From positions 1-19,619 of the forward strand of contig JAKDLC010000009.1 of assembly GCA_030453055.1 (NCBI GenBank): 19,619 nucleotides of DNA, in the 5' to 3' direction. Source of the stretch: Nitrosospira sp. GTDB taxonomy: Bacteria; Pseudomonadota; Gammaproteobacteria; Burkholderiales; Nitrosomonadaceae. A program made the translations under genes and the position numbers. Of this stretch, positions 7,611-15,047 are shown in pieces (position 1 is the first letter of the stretch; the number at the start of each line of letters is the position of its first letter). The notes beneath the pieces are model-generated. The model ran no database searches. It was not told the origin of the DNA and saw nothing but the letters and a program-made list of their open reading frames with translations.

Positions 7611-7657
7611 CCCGTAGGCGTCTTCAAAACGGACGATATCATCCTCGCCCAGTAGGT
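7611..7657 (-). pseudogene. manC 3'-end remnant
   Basis: Translated on the minus strand this gives LGEDDIVRFEDAYGR followed closely by a stop, matching the C terminus of the intact ManC upstream (LGEDDIVRFEDVYGR). A one-base deletion just before LGEDD breaks the frame further upstream. The remnant begins within a few bases of the stop codon of the gene at 7659-8576. It marks the edge of a duplicated block that once followed a manC gene. Confidence 0.8.
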
Positions 7658-7658
7658 A

Positions 7659-8576
7659 CTAGCGCCCGGCGCGATTAGTTAAACCATTACGACGTCTTAG
7701 CCGCATCGCAAGGACACCCAATCCCAATGTTAGCAGAATGAACTGTTCTGGCTCGGGTACGACACTCGTTAAGGTGATGCTGGTAGATTGGTCGTCCAGC
7801 AGCGCCCAGAGAGCAGGGTCAGCTTCATCTCCCCTCAAGCGAAGCGTGAATCGTAATGTATCGCCTTCATCCATGCGGACTCCGGTAGCACCCCATGCAT
7901 TCCTGATTTCCACGGGAGGCGCGTCTGAGATACCTGGCCACAACAATTCACCGCCCTCTGCAGGGTTCGTCAACGTTGTCGAGTAAAGTAGTTCCGCGAA
8001 ACCCGTGGAAGCGTCCATCCGCGCTACCGCGACGTCAACCGTGCCGGCAGGCGCGTTTTCAGTATACATTCCCTCCCAGGTAAGCAATAAAGAACCACCT
8101 ACATTTACGATGGCGCCGTCGCCCACCGGATTGCGCCATTCGGCAACGGGTATATATGCTGCGGAAAAAGTCTCTTTGCTCAGATCGTGGGTTATTGCCC
8201 ACTTGGCGATTGGGGGGTTGGTATCTACGTTATCCCCTTCAGGTCCGTTATATCCCCGCGCCCAGACCCCCCCACTGGTCGATCCCCGCCAATCATCATC
8301 CCAAACCAGCGGCGAAAGGTTCTGTGCATACCACGGGTTTTCGGACCCGAGTTGTCCTCCGGTTGTGTATCCATAGAACCATACTGGATTGCCGTTTTGG
8401 TCGGGCGAGGGGTTCCCCGCGGTCGAGTTAGGCACCGTTCCCGGCGTCCAGTCCATTGCCCGGTTCCAGCGGAATCCCGGCTCATAATCGCTCGCAAAAG
8501 CTGTCGCTGGCATTGAAGAGCCGACCAAAAACGCTGCAATGACGGCGCAAAGGGATGTTTTTGACATATTATTCAT
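7659..8576 (-). CDS. PEP-CTERM sorting domain protein (copy 3, unrelated body)
   Basis: A 305-residue exported protein: signal peptide about 1-29 (ending ATAFAS), a Trp-rich beta domain (30-268) with many aspartates and WDDDW at 92-96, and a PEP-CTERM tail with PEP at 274-276, hydrophobic LLTLGLGVLAM and RLRRR. GGAGG lies 6 bases before the ATG. The body is not similar to the two downstream paralogues, so only sorting signal and promoter features are shared. It follows manC by 216 bases on the same strand and has its own promoter. I do not recognise the body domain; its composition suggests a jelly-roll/galactose-binding-like fold, but this is a guess. An exosortase encoded elsewhere would process it. 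Confidence 0.87.
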   Translation of the reverse strand: MNNMSKTSLCAVIAAFLVGSSMPATAFASDYEPGFRWNRAMDWTPGTVPNSTAGNPSPDQNGNPVWFYGYTTGGQLGSENPWYAQNLSPLVWDDDWRGSTSGGVWARGYNGPEGDNVDTNPPIAKWAITHDLSKETFSAAYIPVAEWRNPVGDGAIVNVGGSLLLTWEGMYTENAPAGTVDVAVARMDASTGFAELLYSTTLTNPAEGGELLWPGISDAPPVEIRNAWGATGVRMDEGDTLRFTLRLRGDEADPALWALLDDQSTSITLTSVVPEPEQFILLTLGLGVLAMRLRRRNGLTNRAGR

Positions 8577-8716
8577 GACTATCCTCCGACGATCAGTTTG
8601 GGTAAAAATGGCGAAACCAAGGGAATAAAACTTATCCGTGCGCGTTCATTTCATAACGGCAGACGACCCGAAACGAGTCACCGCGGCCGCACGAACACCT
8701 TACCTTCCCATTTTGC

Positions 8717-8745
8717 TTAATATCCCGAAATATGCTCCAGCGCAA
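8717..8745 (-). promoter_or_regulatory. Promoter of PEP-CTERM copy 3
   Basis: Minus-strand TTGCGC (8745-8740), a 17-base spacer and TATTAA (8722-8717), directly after the shared dyad. The predicted leader is about 130 bases, close to those of the other two genes. The leader hairpin of copies 1 and 2 is not present here. Confidence 0.45.
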
Positions 8746-8761
8746 TAGTCCATCTGGGCTA
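8746..8761 (-). promoter_or_regulatory. Shared dyad at PEP-CTERM copy 3
   Basis: Minus strand TAGCCCAGATGGACTA keeps the TAGnCCnnnnGGnCTA half-sites of the two other sites although the centre differs, and is again followed at once by TTG of the -35. It lies 169 bases before the start codon. Confidence 0.5.
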
Positions 8762-8792
8762 TGTGCCGAGGGGCCTTTGAAACACAGGGCTA

Positions 8793-10232
8793 TTACCGCC
8801 CGTAAACATCTTCAAAACGCACGATATCATCCTCCCCCAAATAGGAACCCGATTGCACCTCGATCATTTCGAGCGGGACACAACCCGGGTTTTCCAAACG
8901 ATGGCGCGTGCCCAGAGGAATAAACGTCGACTCATTTTCGGACACCAGATAAGTTGCGTCAGCCCGCGTCACCTGTGCCGTGCCGCGCACTACGATCCAG
9001 TGTTCCGCGCGGTGATGATGCATTTGCAGCGATAAGGAGGCGCCCGGCTCAACGACGATGCGCTTTACCTGAAATCGCTCCCCGGCATCCACGCCATCAT
9101 ACCAGCCCCACGGTCGGAACACCTTGCGATGGAGTTGTCCCTCGGGTCTCCCCGCGTGCTTGAGGCCATCGACAATTTTCTTCACCTCCTGGGTCCGGCT
9201 CATATGGGCGACCAGGATGGCGTCCGGCGTTTCCACCACCACCATATCCTCCACCCCCACGCATGCTACCAGCCGGCCCTCCGACATGACCAGCATGTTA
9301 TGACAATCATGCAACATCACGTCGCCTTGCGCTACATTGCCCTCATGGTCCTTGGGCAACACTTCCCACAAGGAATCCCATGCGCCAACGTCGGACCAGC
9401 CGGCCGAGAGCGGAATGACCGCGCCGACGGGCAATGATCCATCGCCGGCGGCGATTCGCTCCATTACGGCGTAATCGATCGAATCGCTCGGACACCGCAT
9501 AAACGCGTCCTTGTTCACACGCAAAAAATCGCCATCGATCGAACCCTGATCCCAGGCCGCGCGACAAGCCGCCAGAATATCCGCGCGGCAGAGACCAATG
9601 GCCGCGAGCCACACGGAGGCCCGCAGCATAAACAAGCCGCTATTCCAGAAATAAAAACCGTCATCAAGATAGGCTTGCGCCGTGGCCAGATCCGGTTTCT
9701 CCACAAAGCGTGCGATGCGGCAGGTTCCCTCCTCATCGATCGGCTCACCGGCCTGAATATAGCCATAGCCCGTTTCGGGCGAATCAGGCTTGACGCCAAA
9801 GGTAATCACCTTGCCTTCAGCCGCAAGGGTCATGCCTTTGCGTACCGCCGCCTGAAAACCCTTGGTATCCACCATTACATGATCCGCCGGCATTGCCAGT
9901 AAAATCGGATCGTTCCCTTCACGCACTGCCGCCAGGGCAGCCAGAGTGAGCGCGGGCGCTGTATTACGCCCGACAGGTTCAAGCAGGATGGTGCCTTTCT
10001 TGCCCATCAGCCGTAGCTGCTCGGCGATCACGAAACGGTATTCCTCGTTGCAAACTACTAATGGCGGCTCCAGTCGTGCGTCCGCCAGCCCCTCCATGCG
10101 ACGTATTGTCGCCTGCAACAAGGAATCTTCCCCGATGAGCGGCAAGAGCTGCTTTGGATACTTCTCGCGCGAGAGCGGCCACAGGCGTGTACCGGAACCT
10201 CCGGAGAGTACAACAGGGATCAATGATTGCAT
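8793..10232 (-). CDS. manC: Mannose-1-phosphate guanylyltransferase / mannose-6-phosphate isomerase
   Basis: A bifunctional cytoplasmic enzyme giving GDP-mannose: the N-terminal domain makes it from mannose-1-phosphate and GTP, and the C-terminal cupin isomerises fructose-6-phosphate to mannose-6-phosphate. The 479-residue length is typical. Visible are GGSGTRLWPLSREKYPKQ (11-28), FVEKPD (176-181), PWGWYD (374-379) and the cupin metal region QMHHHRAEHW (403-412). The frame is open to 10439 but those extra codons lie inside galE; the ATG at 10232 directly precedes the family N terminus and lies 7 bases after the galE stop, so the two are co-transcribed. The final residues, LGEDDIVRFEDVYGR, recur as decayed fragments downstream. 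Confidence 0.95.
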   Translation of the reverse strand: MQSLIPVVLSGGSGTRLWPLSREKYPKQLLPLIGEDSLLQATIRRMEGLADARLEPPLVVCNEEYRFVIAEQLRLMGKKGTILLEPVGRNTAPALTLAALAAVREGNDPILLAMPADHVMVDTKGFQAAVRKGMTLAAEGKVITFGVKPDSPETGYGYIQAGEPIDEEGTCRIARFVEKPDLATAQAYLDDGFYFWNSGLFMLRASVWLAAIGLCRADILAACRAAWDQGSIDGDFLRVNKDAFMRCPSDSIDYAVMERIAAGDGSLPVGAVIPLSAGWSDVGAWDSLWEVLPKDHEGNVAQGDVMLHDCHNMLVMSEGRLVACVGVEDMVVVETPDAILVAHMSRTQEVKKIVDGLKHAGRPEGQLHRKVFRPWGWYDGVDAGERFQVKRIVVEPGASLSLQMHHHRAEHWIVVRGTAQVTRADATYLVSENESTFIPLGTRHRLENPGCVPLEMIEVQSGSYLGEDDIVRFEDVYGR

Positions 10233-10239
10233 AAAAACA

Positions 10240-11286
10240 TCACTTCGCATTGTCCGACCCGCAACTTCCATACCCTTCGGGATTAGCGCTCTGCCAGCGC
10301 CAGGCATCCGCACACATTGCATCCAGTCCGCGTTCCGCCCGCCACCCCAGCAAATCCCACGCCAACTTGGGATCGGCATAGCAGGACGCAATATCGCCCG
10401 GACGGCGGGGAGCAATTTTGTACGGCACCGGCCGTCCACTCGCTTGCTCGAAAGCCCGCACCATATCCAGCACGCTGTAACCCATACCCGTGCCCAGATT
10501 TACTGTCAGGCAACCGGCCTGATCCTGCCACGTCGGAGCTCCCAGCGCTTCCAGCGCTTTGAGGTGGCCCAACGCCAAATCCACCACATGGATGTAATCC
10601 CGTACCCCGGTGCCGTCGGGGGTCGGGTAATCATTGCCCCATACGTTGAGACTCTCTCTGCGTCCCACGGCCACTTGCGCCACGAAAGGCATCAGGTTAT
10701 CGGGAATGCCCTGCGGGTCTTCGCCGATCAAGCCGCTGGCATGGGCGCCCACCGGGTTGAAATACCGCAGTATACCGCAGCGCCAGGAAGAATCACTGCG
10801 GTGCAGGTCGCGCAAAATTTCCTCGATCATCAGCTTGGTGCGTCCATATGGATTGGTTGCGGAAAGCGGGTGGTCCTCCGTTAGCGGCAGCCGTTGCGGA
10901 TCGCCATAAACCGTGGCGGACGAACTGAACACCAGGGTTCGCACTCCACACTCCCCCATCGCCTCCAGCAGGCGGAGCGTGCCGCCGACATTGTTATCAT
11001 AGTAGGCCAGCGGCTGGTTGACCGATTCCCCAACAGCCTTGAGGCCCGCGAAATGGATTACCGCACTTGCGCCGCTCTCGCTCAAAGCCTCCGCCAGCGC
11101 GGCGCGATCCCGGCAGTCGCCCTGTATTAAGAAGAGTTTTTTTCCTGTAATACGTTCTACCCGCGCCAGTGCCTCCGGATGACTATTGCAAAAATTATCG
11201 AAAACGGTGACCTCGATGCCTGCGTTAAGTAATTCGACGCAGGTGTGAGAACCTATATAACCGGCTCCGCCGGTGACAAGAATCAT
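10240..11286 (-). CDS. galE: UDP-glucose 4-epimerase
   Basis: Interconverts UDP-glucose and UDP-galactose using tightly bound NAD+. The 348-residue extended SDR protein begins [15 protein letters not shown] (GGAGYIG at 6-12), has SSSATVYG (121-128), catalytic Y147xxxK151 in NPYGRTK and the GalE-type RYFNPVGAH and [11 protein letters not shown] segments. AAGGA sits 7 bases before the ATG. It lies 97 bases after wecB and 7 bases before manC on the same strand, giving a nucleotide-sugar cassette. Activity on UDP-GlcNAc as well cannot be excluded. Confidence 0.95.
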   Translation of the reverse strand: MILVTGGAGYIGSHTCVELLNAGIEVTVFDNFCNSHPEALARVERITGKKLFLIQGDCRDRAALAEALSESGASAVIHFAGLKAVGESVNQPLAYYDNNVGGTLRLLEAMGECGVRTLVFSSSATVYGDPQRLPLTEDHPLSATNPYGRTKLMIEEILRDLHRSDSSWRCGILRYFNPVGAHASGLIGEDPQGIPDNLMPFVAQVAVGRRESLNVWGNDYPTPDGTGVRDYIHVVDLALGHLKALEALGAPTWQDQAGCLTVNLGTGMGYSVLDMVRAFEQASGRPVPYKIAPRRPGDIASCYADPKLAWDLLGWRAERGLDAMCADAWRWQSANPEGYGSCGSDNAK

Positions 11287-11383
11287 GAGATATCCTTATT
11301 CATGGGGCATGCATTTCCTTCGTTCGCATCGAATTCATTTCATACGAATATGGTTATGGAAATGACCGCATCGCCTAGAAACG

Positions 11384-12517
11384 CTATCCGTTCCCGGCGA
11401 GCTCCATTGCAAGTATTTTAACAATCCGCTCGGCAGTTTTACCGTCCCATAGATGCGGTCGGCGCCCCTGCTTGCCTTCACCGCGAAGTATCTTGCGCAC
11501 CTCGGCAATGATGCGTGTCGGATCCGTGCCTGCTAACACATTGGAGCCTTCGTCCACTGTCACCGGCCGCTCAGTATTTTCCCGGATCGTAATGCAAGGA
11601 ACGCCCATGGCTGTTGTTTCTTCCTGAAGACCACCGCTGTCAGTCAGTACCACAGCGGCATCTTTCCAAAGATTGAGGAAGGGCATGTAAGCCTGAGGAC
11701 CTACCAGCGTGATGTTCGGTCCCAGATCAATGCCGAATTTTTCCAGGTTACTGCATGTGCGCGGATGCACCGGAAAAATCAAAGGTAGTTCGATTGCGAT
11801 TTCCTTCAGCGCACCGGCGATACCCGCCATTATCTCGGCGCTGTCCACGTTGCTTGGCCTGTGTAGCGTAATAACCCCGTAACGCCCGCAGTTGACACTA
11901 TTCGCCGTCTTGAAACCGCTTGTTCCAAACACCGAAGTATCGACGTTACCTAGCTTTTCTACCTGGTATAGTAAATTATCGACCATCACATGACCCACGT
12001 AATGTATCGCCGAATTTTCCTTACCCTCACGCTTTAAGTGCGCAACACCGCTTGGCTCAGTCACAAAAAACCAATCCGAAATACTATCGGTAACCACGCG
12101 ATTGATCTCTTCCGGCATAGTCATGTCACCACTGCGTAAACCCGCTTCAACGTGGGCCACCGGAATGTTCAGCTTCTTCGCAACAATAGCACAGGCCAGC
12201 GTCGAATTCACGTCGCCGACCACCAGCACAGCGTCAGGCCTTTCCGCCAGACACAGTTCCTCAAAAGCGATCATGATCTTGCCTGTCTGCCGGGAATGAC
12301 TGCCGCTACCCGCCGCCATGAAAATATCTGGCTGGGGAATACCCAGTTCTTCAAAAAATACATCGTTCATATCCCGGTCGTAATGCTGACCAGTATGAAT
12401 AATTTTGAATGCCAGACCGCCATGCGCTCGCAGAGCGCGCACGATGGGCGCGATTTTCATAAAATTTGGACGAGCCCCGGCAACCAGATACATTTTTTGC
12501 ATGTTTTGCTCTATCAT
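11384..12517 (-). CDS. wecB: UDP-N-acetylglucosamine 2-epimerase (non-hydrolysing)
   Basis: Converts UDP-GlcNAc to UDP-ManNAc for surface glycans. With the start chosen here the product has 377 residues, the family norm. Motifs: GARPNFMK (14-21), HTGQHYD (41-47), GDVNST (101-106), HVEAGLRSGD (122-131), PEEINR (135-140), HPRT (251-254) and TDSGGLQEE (292-300). The frame is open to 12568, but a likely promoter at 12593-12566 would start transcription near 12558. Three ATGs (12517, 12502, 12493) are candidates; the first two sit in a 15-base tandem duplication. A WecG/TagA-type transferase is encoded divergently, fitting a role in ManNAc-containing polymer. Confidence 0.93.
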   Translation of the reverse strand: MIEQNMQKMYLVAGARPNFMKIAPIVRALRAHGGLAFKIIHTGQHYDRDMNDVFFEELGIPQPDIFMAAGSGSHSRQTGKIMIAFEELCLAERPDAVLVVGDVNSTLACAIVAKKLNIPVAHVEAGLRSGDMTMPEEINRVVTDSISDWFFVTEPSGVAHLKREGKENSAIHYVGHVMVDNLLYQVEKLGNVDTSVFGTSGFKTANSVNCGRYGVITLHRPSNVDSAEIMAGIAGALKEIAIELPLIFPVHPRTCSNLEKFGIDLGPNITLVGPQAYMPFLNLWKDAAVVLTDSGGLQEETTAMGVPCITIRENTERPVTVDEGSNVLAGTDPTRIIAEVRKILRGEGKQGRRPHLWDGKTAERIVKILAMELAGNG

Positions 12518-12565
12518 GTTTTGCTCTGTCCTTAAACCCCTTAAACTTACCCTGCCATGTCCGCA

Positions 12566-12593
12566 CATATACCGGAAAGGCTATGTCCACCAA
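12566..12593 (-). promoter_or_regulatory. Putative wecB promoter
   Basis: Minus-strand TTGGTG (12593-12588), a 16-base spacer and TATATG (12571-12566). It would give a leader of about 40 bases before the ATG at 12517. Confidence 0.4.
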
Positions 12594-12713
12594 CTTCTAT
12601 CGCCTTTAGCGGAAAACACATTGGATTAATTGTCATACCTGCTGTGTTGACCTAATCGGGCCGGACAGCACTAACACACTTCCCCAAGCTCATGCCAGGC
12701 CAATTTGTACAAT

Positions 12714-12742
12714 TTGACGCACTCAATCTTTTTTAACATAAT
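12714..12742 (+). promoter_or_regulatory. Sigma-70 promoter of the WecG/TagA-type gene
   Basis: TTGACG (12714-12719), exactly 17 bases, CATAAT (12737-12742): a strong match. The predicted leader is about 140 bases, AT-rich, ending in the ribosome binding site AAAGGAGAAATT before the ATG. Confidence 0.65.
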
Positions 12743-12887
12743 AGTTTGGTGCTGCACACTATTTTCTTTTTGATGCATCTATTTTAAGTGAAGCAATTAT
12801 ATCAAACTCGCTTTTGTTTAGCGGGTTCCCTAGGCCCTTCATATCAAATCAAGCCGGATTCTTAGTCCTACTGAAAAAGGAGAAATT

Positions 12888-13694
12888 ATGTCCCACACTG
12901 TCGGCGATGTCGGGGCGCACCACTGTACGTCTGCCACAAAGGTATCCGCCAGTAATGTTCTCGGCGTACCTGTCGGCCATTGGACCTACACGACCGCCAT
13001 CGAGAGGATTGTAGATCTGGGCCGTCGGCGCATCGGTAGTGCCGTGGCTGCCTGCAACGTTCACATGGTTATGACTGCACGCGGAAATGCCGACTTCCGT
13101 CGGCGCCTAACCGAATTCGAGCTCGTGATACCCGACAGCCAGCCGGTCCGTTGGGCCGTAAATTTGCTTGGACATGCGGGCTTGAGGCAGACTGTGGCAG
13201 GCATGGATCTGACGCTGCGGCTGTGTGAGGTAGCGCGGGACCAGGATCTGGGGGTTTTTCTGTACGGAAGTTACCCGGAAAGAGTGAGCCGCCTCGGCCA
13301 GAATCTCCGACACTGGTACCCCGGTTTACGCCTTGTCGGTATTCAGCCCTCACGCTTTCGGCCGTTGACAATTGAGGAAGATCGCGAAGATATCAACCGT
13401 ATAAATGATTCGGGCGCCCACATTGTACTCGTCGGTATGGGATGTCCCCGCCAGGAGTACTGGGCGAGCGAGCACCGGTCCAGCGTAAAAGCGGTCATGG
13501 TGTGTGTTGGGGGGGCATTCGACGTCCACTCGGGTGTTATGCCACGGGCGCCGGAATGGATACGGCAGAACGGACTTGAGTGGGCGTACCGGCTGTTGCG
13601 GGAGCCGCGGCGAATGTGGCGCCGATACATCTACAACAATCCGGCCTTTCTGGTTCTACTCGGTGCCGCATGGATAAGAGAACGGCTCGGATGA
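12888..13694 (+). CDS. WecG/TagA/CpsF family glycosyltransferase (GT26)
   Basis: Family members transfer N-acetylmannosamine(uronic acid), or in some capsule loci other sugars, to an undecaprenyl-diphosphate-GlcNAc type acceptor at the inner face of the membrane. The 268-residue protein shows NVHMVMTA (57-64), PDSQPVRWA (82-90, with D83 at the place of the family's catalytic aspartate), FLYGSYPE (124-131), VGMGCPRQEYW (182-192), VGGAFDVHSG (207-216) and the C-terminal NGLEWAYRLLREPRRMWRRY (228-247), a basic amphipathic membrane-binding end. GGAG before the ATG is a strong ribosome binding site. The motif reads PDS where most members have a DG, so substrate may differ. Nearby wecB (divergent) supplies UDP-ManNAc, supporting a ManNAc role. 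Confidence 0.88.
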   Translation: MSHTVGDVGAHHCTSATKVSASNVLGVPVGHWTYTTAIERIVDLGRRRIGSAVAACNVHMVMTARGNADFRRRLTEFELVIPDSQPVRWAVNLLGHAGLRQTVAGMDLTLRLCEVARDQDLGVFLYGSYPERVSRLGQNLRHWYPGLRLVGIQPSRFRPLTIEEDREDINRINDSGAHIVLVGMGCPRQEYWASEHRSSVKAVMVCVGGAFDVHSGVMPRAPEWIRQNGLEWAYRLLREPRRMWRRYIYNNPAFLVLLGAAWIRERLG

Positions 13695-13734
13695 GTGGCT
13701 GCCGTCCGTTGTTGCGAGCGAGCGATAAAAAACT

Positions 13735-14820
13735 ATGGTAAAGCAACGAATTTTCGTAACGGGCGGCGCTGGCTTCATTGGCACCCACCTAGTGAACGCC
13801 CTCTCGAGGGATGCAGCAGTAGTGTGCGTCTACGACAACCTCCTACCCCAGGTCCATGGAGAAGAAGCCCGCCATCCCAGCTTGACCGACCACGCCCGCT
13901 TCATCTTCGGGGACGTCCGGGATGGGACTGCGCTCGAACGTGCCCTGCAAGAGACGAAACCGCATATTGTCTATCATCTCGCCGCCGAGACGGGAACGGG
14001 CCAGAGCAGAGATGAAATTACACGTTATTGTGATGTGAACGTAGGCGGAACGAGCCGGCTCATTGAAGCGATTCGGCGTCTCAAGAATCCGCCGGCCCGC
14101 GTCGTACTGGCCGGAACGCGAGCAGTATATGGAGAAGGTGCCTATCGGGATGCGCATGGAAAGCTCGTTGTCCCGCCACCACGGACTGCCCAGGAAATGA
14201 AGGCCCGACAATTCATGCCCCGAGACTCGGCTAGCCGGCTTCTCCACGCGCTGCCAACAAGTGAGAAAACACCACCGGCTCCGGCATCCGTCTATGCAAC
14301 AACAAAGCTCGCCCAGGAGTACCTTTTAAATCAGGGATTTGAGGGCACTTCTGTCGAACCGGTGGTATTGAGGTTCCAAAATGTGTACGGCCCAGGACAG
14401 AGCATGGGCAATCCATACACGGGTGTCCTCTCGATCTTCCTGAGCCAAATTCTGTCCGGGCAGCGGCTCAATATCTACGAGGATGGCGAGATCACGCGGG
14501 ATTTCGTTTTCGTTAAAGACGTCGTCCGCAGTCTAGAGTTGACGGGGCGAATCGGACTACCGCGCGGATCGATCATTAATATTGGCACTGGGCAGGGTAC
14601 AACGATCCTGAATGTCGCCCGGAAATTGCTGAATATCTTGGGACGGCGCGAAGACGATCTCGACATAACCGGCGACTTCAGACCGGGTGATGTGCGCCAC
14701 GCGGTTGCAGACACCACACTTGCGGCGGCATTAGTAGGTTGGCACGCATCCGTCTCGTTGGACGAGGGCTTAAGACTACTGGCCTCTGCACCCCGGACGC
14801 CATCGGCTGACGGCGCTTGA
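13735..14820 (+). CDS. NAD-dependent epimerase/dehydratase (extended SDR)
   Basis: A 361-residue nucleotide-sugar-modifying enzyme. It has [10 protein letters not shown] (9-18) for NAD binding, D34 after the second strand, LAAETGTGQS (82-91), a catalytic-type T128 in AGTRAVYGEG, Y187xxxK191 in SVYATTK, and RFQNVYGPGQS (near 213-223), a pattern seen in GDP- or dTDP-sugar epimerases. It also carries a 45-residue insertion (about 138-182) rich in Pro between the T128 region and the catalytic Tyr. The exact reaction (4-epimerase, 4,6-dehydratase or 4-reductase) cannot be assigned. It starts 40 bases after the glycosyltransferase on the same strand, with only a weak ribosome binding site, so it is probably co-transcribed. 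Confidence 0.85.
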   Translation: MVKQRIFVTGGAGFIGTHLVNALSRDAAVVCVYDNLLPQVHGEEARHPSLTDHARFIFGDVRDGTALERALQETKPHIVYHLAAETGTGQSRDEITRYCDVNVGGTSRLIEAIRRLKNPPARVVLAGTRAVYGEGAYRDAHGKLVVPPPRTAQEMKARQFMPRDSASRLLHALPTSEKTPPAPASVYATTKLAQEYLLNQGFEGTSVEPVVLRFQNVYGPGQSMGNPYTGVLSIFLSQILSGQRLNIYEDGEITRDFVFVKDVVRSLELTGRIGLPRGSIINIGTGQGTTILNVARKLLNILGRREDDLDITGDFRPGDVRHAVADTTLAAALVGWHASVSLDEGLRLLASAPRTPSADGA

Positions 14821-14883
14821 GCCAGAGTTGGCGGATAAGACCCGACGCGGAGATGCACATCCATCTTTATTAGTGATACGTCT

Positions 14884-14900
14884 GGCGCAATGGGTGCGCC
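14884..14900 (+). terminator. Possible terminator after the epimerase gene
   Basis: GGCGCA-ATGGG-TGCGCC is a perfect 6-bp GC-rich hairpin followed by GTTTGT, a poor T tract, about 65 bases after the epimerase stop. Plausible but weak. Confidence 0.35.
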
Positions 14901-14970
14901 GTTTGTCACTACTGTAGAGAAGAAGCATAGAACCGACATCATTTGCCATAAATCTGGCAGTTTATTTGGA

Positions 14971-15010
14971 GCTAACAGCTCGCAACAAATAGCTGTTAGC
15001 AACAAATAGC
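14971..15010 (+). promoter_or_regulatory. Inverted plus direct repeat upstream of the riboswitch promoter
   Basis: GCTAACAGCT (14971-14980) and AGCTGTTAGC (14991-15000) are perfect 10-base inverted arms with a 10-base spacer. A 12-base direct repeat GCAACAAATAGC occurs at 14982-14993 and 14999-15010, and the second copy ends exactly at the -35 box (15011). The position suggests a regulator binding site. Confidence 0.6.
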
Positions 15011-15039
15011 TTGACATTTTACGTCTTCTGGTGCAACCT
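15011..15039 (+). promoter_or_regulatory. Promoter of the riboswitch/beta-helix transcript
   Basis: A perfect -35 TTGACA (15011-15016), a 17-base spacer and a poor -10 CAACCT (15034-15039) would start the RNA at about 15046, where the aptamer begins. A strong -35 with a weak -10 fits activator control from the repeat just upstream. Confidence 0.5.
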
Positions 15040-15047
15040 ACTACGAA

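Larger units (their letters stand above)
12518..12887. other. Divergent promoter region between wecB and the WecG/TagA-type gene
   Basis: This 370-base AT-rich spacer carries outward promoters (12566-12593 minus and 12714-12742 plus). It also has an inverted repeat TGCTGT (12640-12645)/ACAGCA (12665-12670) and a direct repeat CAATTTG-TA-CAATTTG ending at the plus-strand -35. I see no gene in it. Confidence 0.6.

Noticed and set aside
6521..7658. c-di-GMP riboswitch in the PEP-CTERM leaders
   Set aside because: The GACGCAAAG and GGGCAAACC hallmarks are absent; the hairpins there are a different structure.
6521..8792. Sigma-54 promoters for the PEP-CTERM genes
   Set aside because: PEP-CTERM genes are sometimes RpoN-dependent, but I found no TGGCAC-N5-TTGC pair with correct GG/GC spacing in these three leaders.
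9946..10884. 312-codon plus-strand frame across manC and galE
   Set aside because: Shadow of two well-supported minus-strand genes in GC-rich sequence; no recognisable domain.
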